This document shows, in pieces, positions 7,811-12,042 of a stretch of DNA of 12,042 nt. The notes under the pieces are model-generated. The model did no database searches, was not told the DNA's origin, and worked only from the letters and a program-made list of their open reading frames with translations. This DNA comes from an uncultured Odoribacter sp. (lineage in GTDB: Bacteria > Bacteroidota > Bacteroidia > Bacteroidales > Marinifilaceae). A program made the translations under genes and the position numbers. Position 1 is the stretch's first letter. Each line of letters opens with the position of its first letter. The stretch is from assembly GCA_947176455.1 (NCBI GenBank), contig CAMWQQ010000028.1:1-12042 (forward strand). The letters run 5' to 3'.

Positions 7811-8959
7811 TCATTCAGCAAAGACTTCTATCGTCCGTCCGTTCCGCTCGAAACGGATATGCGTCGTCAATTCCAACTTGTCCAACACCTGTTCCAAGTC
7901 CTTGTATTTCGGCAAATTCCCGGTAAAACGAATTTCCCGGACATCCGCATCCCGCAACTCGAATGTGACATCATACCAGCGTCCCAACTTGCGCATCACC
8001 TCTTCCAGCAAATCATCGTTGAACACAAAACGCTGGTCTTTCCAAGCAACATAGGCTCTCACATCCACTTTTCGGACTTCCGGTTCCCCCGAAAGATAAT
8101 TCAATTGCTCGCCGGGTTGCAATTCCCGGGAACGACTTCCCGCATGGACCTTCACTTTCCCCTCCACCAACGTCGCCTGCTGGGTTTCCTGAGGATAAGC
8201 CTTGACGTTAAAAGAAGTCCCCAGCACTTTGATTTCCAGTTTCTCCGACTTTACAACAAAGGGGCAGGCACTATTTTTCGCCACTTCAAAATAAGCTTCC
8301 CCTTCCAACACGACTTCCCTCACCTCACCAGTAAAAGTCACCGGGTATTTCAGTTCCGTCTCGGCATTCAGCCACACACGGGTGCCGTCGGACAACGTCA
8401 GTTGATATTCACCGCCCCGAGGGACGGTTATCGTATTGTATCCTTCAAAAACGCCGGAGTCGCCCAAGGAATAATCCAAGCTTTTCCCTTGCACACGGAT
8501 GTCAGCGGTCTGTTCTTTGAATCGAATCGCCAGACTGTCGGACAGCAAAACCCGTTTCCCGTCCGACAAGGTCAATACGGCACTCGTCCTGCCCGGTTTA
8601 ATCACTTCCGCAGCCGTCTGAACATCCGGCTCCCCGTCCGTCCGGGAAAAGAAAGCTAACGCCACGCCAATCAGCAAAGCTCCCACGGCAGCCACTGCCG
8701 ACCAACGTCTTCCGATACGCAAACGGTTCATCTTTTTCTTGCCAGCCCGAAAACGGAGATACCCCTCCTCGGAAGAAAATAAACGGTGTTCTTCGCAGGC
8801 TTTTTCCAGAAATCCCGCCTGGGTAAACTCCTCGTACATCCGTTTGTGTTCCTCGCTTTCTGCCAACCAGTCCGTCAACTGCTTCCGCTCTTCATCATCA
8901 AGTACGCCGATAAGCGACTTTTGTATCAGTATAGCTATTTGAAAAGGATAATCCGTCAT
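7811..8959 (-). CDS. FecR family anti-sigma factor with C-terminal DUF4974
   Basis: This is a 382-residue inner-membrane anti-sigma regulator. Start ATG 8959 (MTDYPFQIA) is preferred. An upstream TTG at 9043 would add 28 unlikely residues and run through the divergent promoter region into the sigma gene's leader. The cytoplasmic N-terminus (1-84) has the helical anti-sigma layout (DDEERKQLTDWLAESEEHKRMYEEF). One transmembrane helix spans about 85-104. The periplasmic FecR domain covers about 175-272 (PRGGEYQLTLSDGTRVWLNAETEL, LEGEAYFEVAK, GTSFNVKAY). DUF4974 covers about 311-381 (FVFNDDLLEEVMRKLGRWYDV), an STN-like fold thought to contact the SusC STN domain. It should sequester the sigma factor encoded divergently 96 bp away and release or activate it when SusC is occupied. 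The product is complete with no missing segments. Confidence 0.93.
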   Translation of the reverse strand: MTDYPFQIAILIQKSLIGVLDDEERKQLTDWLAESEEHKRMYEEFTQAGFLEKACEEHRLFSSEEGYLRFRAGKKKMNRLRIGRRWSAVAAVGALLIGVALAFFSRTDGEPDVQTAAEVIKPGRTSAVLTLSDGKRVLLSDSLAIRFKEQTADIRVQGKSLDYSLGDSGVFEGYNTITVPRGGEYQLTLSDGTRVWLNAETELKYPVTFTGEVREVVLEGEAYFEVAKNSACPFVVKSEKLEIKVLGTSFNVKAYPQETQQATLVEGKVKVHAGSRSRELQPGEQLNYLSGEPEVRKVDVRAYVAWKDQRFVFNDDLLEEVMRKLGRWYDVTFELRDADVREIRFTGNLPKYKDLEQVLDKLELTTHIRFERNGRTIEVFAE

Positions 8960-9024
8960 ATTTTTGTTTTTTATTAAAACACGACCTGTAGCAAAAAGTG
9001 TCAAAAAAAAAGAAAATAAATCAT

Positions 9025-9032
9025 TACCTTTG
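9025..9032 (+). promoter_or_regulatory. Candidate -7 element of the sigma-factor gene promoter
   Basis: TACCTTTG fits the Bacteroides -7 consensus TAnnTTTG and lies 23 bp before the sigma ATG, so the leader would be about 15-20 nt. No good -33 TTTG is present at the expected distance; that area is a run of nine A residues at 9003-9011. A second match, TATTTTTG at 8959-8966 with TTTG at 8938-8941 (17 bp spacing), could be an alternative start. The 96-bp spacer must also hold the fecR promoter on the other strand, for which I see no clear consensus. It may therefore use the ECF sigma itself. Confidence 0.5.
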
Positions 9033-9055
9033 CATTGGGACAAAACAAACAGAAT

Positions 9056-9652
9056 ATGACCTCATCACAACATACCGCCCGCCAATGGCTTGAACTATTG
9101 CATGACGGAAAAGAAGAAGCCTACCGGATTCTTTTTGAGGAATATTATTCGCTTTTGGGTGTTTTTGCCATGAGGTATGTAAAAGACAAAGAAGTCGCCG
9201 AGGACATCGTGCAGGATGTCATATTGGAATTATATAGCCGAAAGTTACAATTCGATACCCCTGTCGCCCTAAAAGCATTTCTGTTCCTGTCTGTCAAAAA
9301 CCGCGCCCTTAATTTTCTGCGCAACAAGCAGGCTCAGGAACGTTACCTGAGCCACACCCAGGAAGAAGAAAGTTTTTTCCTGAACAACATCATCCGCGAG
9401 GAGGTTTATTACCATTTACAGAAAATCATCGGGGAACTATCCAGCCCGGTCCGGCAAATCTACGAACTGACCTTGCAAGAACTTTCCAACGAGGAAATAG
9501 CCGAACAGCTCGGCTTATCCGTCGATTCCGTCAAATCCCACAAAAAACGGGGCAAACAGATATTGAAAGAAAGACTGAGAGAACTGATGACATTTCTCCG
9601 GACAAGATTCCAGCTTGTCCCAGGCTTACCGCATCCCCTTATTGCGCGCTGA
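9056..9652 (+). CDS. RNA polymerase ECF sigma factor
   Basis: This is a 198-residue sigma-70-family protein starting at ATG 9056 (MTSSQHTARQW). A TTG seven codons earlier is rejected because it overlaps the promoter region. Region 2 is at about 24-92, with the core-binding and -10-reading block FAMRYVKDKEVAEDIVQDVILELY and a following KNRALNFLRNK. Region 4 is at about 125-178, with the helix-turn-helix ELSNEEIAEQLGLSVDSVKSHKKRG. No region 1.1 or 3 is present, as expected for the ECF group. The C-terminal tail (about 180-198) is short and without known motif. It is divergent from the fecR-like gene and should be controlled by that anti-sigma factor and direct transcription of the fecR-susC-susD operon. 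It runs convergent to the protease-like gene, with no strong terminator in the 107-bp gap. Confidence 0.95.
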   Translation: MTSSQHTARQWLELLHDGKEEAYRILFEEYYSLLGVFAMRYVKDKEVAEDIVQDVILELYSRKLQFDTPVALKAFLFLSVKNRALNFLRNKQAQERYLSHTQEEESFFLNNIIREEVYYHLQKIIGELSSPVRQIYELTLQELSNEEIAEQLGLSVDSVKSHKKRGKQILKERLRELMTFLRTRFQLVPGLPHPLIAR

Positions 9653-9705
9653 TTTCCGTATTCCGCATTGCTGTTTTTCGACTTTCTTCGACCCAATAGT
9701 AATAA

Positions 9706-9733
9706 TAAACAAGACACTTGAAATATAACACTC
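9706..9733 (+). repeat. 28-nt direct repeat, copy 1
   Basis: This copy begins TAAACAAGACACTTGAAATA and ends TAACACTC. It matches 11415-11442 at 26 of 28 positions, the only difference being AC versus TT at bases 11-12. It lies in the convergent gap after the sigma gene. The two copies bracket the protease-like gene and its upstream region. No function is recognised. Confidence 0.75.
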
Positions 9734-9759
9734 CCTGAATCAGCCTTGCACTTGCTTGT

Positions 9760-11034
9760 TTAATCCTCCGTCGGCTCGTTGGGATTGAGCTTCACCCACA
9801 GAGTCTGCGGTTTCCCGTTGCGGACAATGTCCACCGCCAAAGAGTCCAGCTTGTAAAGCAAACGGGCTGTTTCCAGCGTAAGTTCTCCATAAGGGACTCC
9901 CACGATGGATACAATCTCATCACCCGCCTGCAAGCCGGCTGCCTTGTAATAGTTCTCCTTGTAATCAGCAACATAGTCCACGACAAATTTGCCGTCACTG
10001 CGCTTGTGAGTGGAATAATAGAAACGCCTAACCAGAGGATTGACCGCCCGATGGAAATTCCGGTGAGGTTGTAGGCCCAAACGTTTATTCTTCATGTCGA
10101 AGAAACAATTGAAGCGTTTCAAAAAGTTCAAGCCGACATAATAGAGATTAGACATTGTATGTTTATAGTCCAACGTATAAACACGCAGGGAATCCATTGT
10201 GAAAGCGTCACACAACGTAGCCGTTGCGGTATAATAACGTCTATACCCATTCCTCCCTCCTTTCCCCACCCAATAGGGCAACCATACTGCATCTTTCCGG
10301 CAGTTCAGACATTCCTGCTCCGGAGCTTCCGACAACAGGAAAACATCGCAAGGAAGTCCTGAGTCAATAAGAAATTTCCGATGGATAGTCAGGGTGTCAT
10401 TATCCGGGAAACGGAGTTTTAAAGGAAGGGTAACATAAAAAGGACTACCATTTTTCGGGCTATCCAAAGGAAATACCAGGCAATCCGAAGGAAAGTTGTA
10501 ACCGTCCGCAGGGTGAACTTCCAGGTAGTTGTTCTCAAAATTCAATTCCCAAACATGCGTCGTATCGCTTTTGGGAACATTAAATATCCCCTCATCGCCA
10601 ATACGACCAAGACGCCACCTGTTTTTAAAAGAGGTTGCACATATTCCCGAATAGACGATATCAGTATTCCCGAGTTTTAATTTCAGATGCAAAGAATCAT
10701 AAAATATTGTCCGTATTTTTATCTGGCTCCAGCTAGAACCAATCTGAGATGTTTCTCTCACAGAATTTTGCGCCCAAGTCGGATTTTTCGATAGTATGCT
10801 CGTATCCAATATGATGGATTCTTTACGATATACCAAGCTGGCTCCCGTGTCAAAGAACAATTTTACCTTAACACTATCGTTCAATTGCACGGGTACCACC
10901 ATTTTTGTTTCCTCAATAGTAAAATAACTCCGATTGGAAGTGTCCTCTTGTTGTTGTCGCTGTTGTTGTTGCCGACAACTGCACAACACGCCCGAAAAAA
11001 CAAGCAACAAATTAAAAATGTTTACTACTTTCAT
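9760..11034 (-). CDS. Lipoprotein with retropepsin-like aspartyl protease and PDZ-like domains
   Basis: This is a 424-residue protein. The signal peptide ends in lipobox LCSC with Cys20, then a glutamine-rich linker (about 21-30) coded by a GTT-type trinucleotide run. Residues about 45-70 hold FFDTGAS (Asp62), the retropepsin/pepsin active-site signature. A second FLIDSGLP (Asp224) suggests a two-lobed aspartyl protease fold with one Asp from each lobe. The C-terminus, about 345-415, is PDZ-like with the carboxylate-binding-type loop AAGLQAGDEIVSIVGVPYG. The protein should sit in the outer membrane or on the surface, facing the periplasm or exterior. Proteolysis is plausible but unproven, since many bacterial relatives of this type lack a known substrate. 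It stands alone, convergent to the sigma gene, with its own upstream region, and is not part of the SusCD operon. The gene is intact. Confidence 0.8.
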   Translation of the reverse strand: MKVVNIFNLLLVFSGVLCSCRQQQQRQQQEDTSNRSYFTIEETKMVVPVQLNDSVKVKLFFDTGASLVYRKESIILDTSILSKNPTWAQNSVRETSQIGSSWSQIKIRTIFYDSLHLKLKLGNTDIVYSGICATSFKNRWRLGRIGDEGIFNVPKSDTTHVWELNFENNYLEVHPADGYNFPSDCLVFPLDSPKNGSPFYVTLPLKLRFPDNDTLTIHRKFLIDSGLPCDVFLLSEAPEQECLNCRKDAVWLPYWVGKGGRNGYRRYYTATATLCDAFTMDSLRVYTLDYKHTMSNLYYVGLNFLKRFNCFFDMKNKRLGLQPHRNFHRAVNPLVRRFYYSTHKRSDGKFVVDYVADYKENYYKAAGLQAGDEIVSIVGVPYGELTLETARLLYKLDSLAVDIVRNGKPQTLWVKLNPNEPTED

Positions 11035-11208
11035 AATCTTAATGCGAGAGGTTATAAAAAGGATGTCATTTATTGGGAATTAACCTACAATTAATATTTT
11101 ACAATATACTGATGGGGATAATTGATATTTTCTTCTCAGATCTATACTCCAATCTTTTTTCAACTTCAAAGCTGGTGATGACCAGGCATTTCGCATCGCA
11201 TTAGACTG

Positions 11209-11216
11209 CAAAAATA
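11209..11216 (-). promoter_or_regulatory. Candidate -7 element for the protease-like gene
   Basis: On the minus strand this reads TATTTTTG, an exact match to TAnnTTTG. It lies about 175 bp before the ATG of the protease-like gene, so the leader would be long. There is no convincing -33 TTTG at 19-21 bp. Instead the 12-bp inverted repeat 11219-11257 occupies that upstream position, which would suit an operator or activator site. Confidence 0.35.
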
Positions 11217-11218
11217 GT

Positions 11219-11257
11219 CTATTTTATCCAATAAATCCACCGTACTGGATAAAATAG
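11219..11257. repeat. 12-bp inverted repeat within an AAAATAG cluster
   Basis: CTATTTTATCCA (11219-11230) and TGGATAAAATAG (11246-11257) are perfect inverted copies separated by 15 nt. The left arm also pairs with AAAATAG at 11211-11217 as a compact 7+1+7 dyad. A related direct copy follows at 11251-11272 (AAAATAG, then TATTTTTTATCCA), and another AAAATAG lies at 11294-11300. The layout looks like protein-binding sites next to the candidate promoter of the protease-like gene; the binding factor is unknown. Confidence 0.6.
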
Positions 11258-11414
11258 TATATTTTTTATCCAACAATAAATTACATATTGACTAAAATAG
11301 GTAAAAAGATGTACTTTTCACGACATTTACTTTTGATTGACAAAACGATGGAAATTCCGTGAAACAAAAGCAGGCAAGCAATAGGCAAACAACGCAAAAT
11401 CAATGAATTGCTTT

Positions 11415-11442
11415 TAAACAAGACTTTTGAAATATAACACTC
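11415..11442 (+). repeat. 28-nt direct repeat, copy 2
   Basis: This copy begins TAAACAAGACTTTTGAAATA and ends TAACACTC. It is the partner of 9706-9733 in the same orientation, about 1.7 kb away, with two mismatches. It lies about 60-85 bp upstream of the antitoxin promoter. Confidence 0.75.
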
Positions 11443-11499
11443 TTTAAAAATTCACATTAAAACCATTTTCCGACAAGAGAAACAAAATCATCAATTCGC

Positions 11500-11530
11500 T
11501 TGGTCGGTTAGGTGAAACGTTGTACTTTTG
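11500..11530 (+). promoter_or_regulatory. Promoter of the AbiEi-like antitoxin gene
   Basis: TTGG at 11500-11503 and TACTTTTG at 11523-11530 are separated by 19 bp, fitting the Bacteroides -33/-7 promoter (TTTG, then TAnnTTTG). Transcription should start near 11537, giving a leader of about 48 nt that contains the palindrome at 11542-11570. This is the clearest promoter in the window. Confidence 0.7.
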
Positions 11531-11541
11531 CAATAGAATAA

Positions 11542-11579
11542 TGTCGTAAAAAAATATGTTTTTTACGACAAAATACGAC
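11542..11579 (+). promoter_or_regulatory. Palindromic operator (or leader hairpin) of the antitoxin gene
   Basis: TGTCGTAAAAAA (11542-11553) and TTTTTTACGACA (11559-11570) are perfect 12-bp inverted arms around the 5-nt centre ATATG. A third half-site TACGAC at 11574-11579 follows the second (11564-11569) by exactly 10 bp, one helical turn. The element lies between the predicted transcription start and the ATG. AbiEi antitoxins are known to repress their own promoters through inverted repeats, so an autoregulatory operator is the best reading. The same bases could also form a strong hairpin in the mRNA. Confidence 0.6.
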
Positions 11580-11584
11580 CAAAA

Positions 11585-12042
11585 ATGACGAAACAAAGCA
11601 TTGATAATAAGATACTCACTACCATAAATAGGAAAAAGCACGGTACTATACTATTTGCAAGTAATTTTGCAGATATGGGAGAACAAAAGACCATCAACAA
11701 GGTTTTTGAGCGTATCACGTTGTCCGGAAAAATAATCCGGCTTGCAAGAGGCATCTATTGTAAACCGAAAGTCGATACCGAATTCGGCTTCGGAATCGTG
11801 TACCCCAGTGTGGATGATGTCGCACAGGCCATTGCCCAAAGAGACAAGTGTCGTATCGTGCCAACCGGTGACGTCGCATTGAACAAACTCGGACTTTCCA
11901 CACAAGTGCCGATGAATGCGGTCTATTTCACCGATGGCACACCCCGAAGAATAAAAATATATAACGGCAGGGGGATTCTCTTCAAGCGTGTCGTACCCAA
12001 ACGGCTCAATTTCAAATCGGAACTTATTATGCTGATTACATT
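11585..12042 (+). CDS. DUF6088 / AbiEi-like type IV antitoxin (3' end cut by window edge)
   Basis: The frame opens at ATG 11585 and stays open to the edge, giving 152 visible residues (start MTKQSIDNKILTTINRKKHG). The N-terminal winged-helix region (about 20-62) ends in GKIIRLARGIYCKP, the hallmark wing of AbiEi-type antitoxins. VDDVAQAIAQRD and IVPTGDVALNKLGLSTQVP follow, then PRRIKIYNGRGILFKRV, as in DUF6088 proteins. In known type IV systems this protein binds its promoter and counters a nucleotidyltransferase toxin (AbiEii) encoded just downstream, without needing direct contact with the toxin. The toxin gene would be beyond the window, so the pairing is inferred. The TAnnTTTG promoter and palindrome lie directly upstream. 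It is oriented away from the nutrient operon and is probably a separately acquired defence or stability module. Confidence 0.85.
   Translation, partial: MTKQSIDNKILTTINRKKHGTILFASNFADMGEQKTINKVFERITLSGKIIRLARGIYCKPKVDTEFGFGIVYPSVDDVAQAIAQRDKCRIVPTGDVALNKLGLSTQVPMNAVYFTDGTPRRIKIYNGRGILFKRVVPKRLNFKSELIMLIT

Larger units (their letters stand above)
11035..11522. other. 488-bp AT-rich gene-free region
   Basis: I see no credible gene on either strand. The region holds the leader of the protease-like gene, a short CTGGT/ACCAG hairpin at 11172-11185, a candidate minus-strand promoter (11209-11216), and an iterated AAAATAG cluster with a 12-bp inverted repeat (11211-11300). It also has a plus-strand TAnnTTTG match, TACTTTTG at 11328-11335, which lacks a clear -33 partner. 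A 7-bp inverted repeat AAGCAAT/ATTGCTT (11376-11382 and 11407-11413) lies just before the second 28-nt repeat copy (11415-11442). The right end merges with the promoter of the antitoxin gene. Confidence 0.6.

Noticed and set aside
7559..8659. 366-codon plus-strand open frame opposite susC start and fecR
   Set aside because: It crosses two real genes and the hairpin leader on the opposite strand. The product has no family features.
8960..9043. Extended fecR start at TTG 9043
   Set aside because: It would translate through the divergent promoter region. ATG 8959 gives the usual short anti-sigma N-terminus.
10948..10971. TTG-type trinucleotide run as a phase-variation tract
   Set aside because: The units are three bases and in frame in the protease-like gene, so slippage would only change the number of glutamines and not switch the gene off.
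11226..11251. HipB-type operator (TATCC then GGATA)
   Set aside because: The half-sites match in sequence, but the spacing is 17 nt instead of the 8 known for HipB, and no hipBA genes are present.
11219..11257. Invertible promoter or terminator reading of the 12-bp inverted repeat
   Set aside because: The 15-nt spacer is too short for a typical invertible segment and no recombinase is nearby. Neither flanking gene ends here, so a terminator makes no sense.
11444..11641. Minus-strand 65-codon frame at the antitoxin promoter
   Set aside because: It covers the promoter, palindrome and start of the antitoxin gene on the opposite strand, and has no recognisable features.

Overview
This window looks like a Bacteroidota chromosome, probably order Bacteroidales. 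It carries a SusC/SusD pair, FecR/ECF signalling genes and DUF4843 and PKD-like lipoproteins. Promoters fit the Bacteroides -7 consensus TAnnTTTG, and Shine-Dalgarno sequences are weak. The gene set resembles loci I associate with Odoribacteraceae (Butyricimonas/Odoribacter) or Parabacteroides; that placement is inference.

Positions 8959 down to 1 (minus strand) form one tightly packed nutrient-uptake locus, in transcription order: fecR-type anti-sigma factor; SusC-type TonB-dependent transporter with an N-terminal STN signalling domain; SusD-type lipoprotein; DUF4843 lipoprotein; PKD-like lipoprotein with probable beta-propeller repeats; and an exported WCGPC thioredoxin-like protein cut by the left edge. 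From susC onward the gaps are only 4-23 bp. Between fecR and susC there is a 91-bp gap holding two hairpins with the same loop. The matching ECF sigma factor (9056-9652, plus strand) is divergent from fecR across a 96-bp spacer. The inferred logic is: ligand is bound by SusD/SusC, the STN domain signals to the periplasmic part of FecR, sigma is released, and the locus is induced. No glycoside hydrolase, sulfatase, lyase or dedicated peptidase lies in the operon, so the substrate cannot be named.

Convergent to the sigma gene is a lipoprotein (9760-11034, minus strand) with retropepsin-like DTG/DSG motifs and a C-terminal PDZ-like domain. A 28-nt imperfect direct repeat (26/28 identical) brackets this gene. 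Upstream of it is a 488-bp AT-rich gene-free stretch (11035-11522) with a 12-bp inverted repeat built on an iterated AAAATAG motif, next to a candidate minus-strand promoter.

At the right edge a plus-strand gene begins for a DUF6088/AbiEi-like antitoxin, the first half of a presumed type IV toxin-antitoxin pair. It has a well-formed Bacteroides promoter and a 12+12-bp palindrome just after the predicted transcription start, probably its autoregulatory operator. The toxin would lie beyond the window.

I found no clear evidence of a wholly new system. The most notable unexplained signals are the twin same-loop hairpins before susC, the direct repeats around the protease-like gene, and the AAAATAG cluster.
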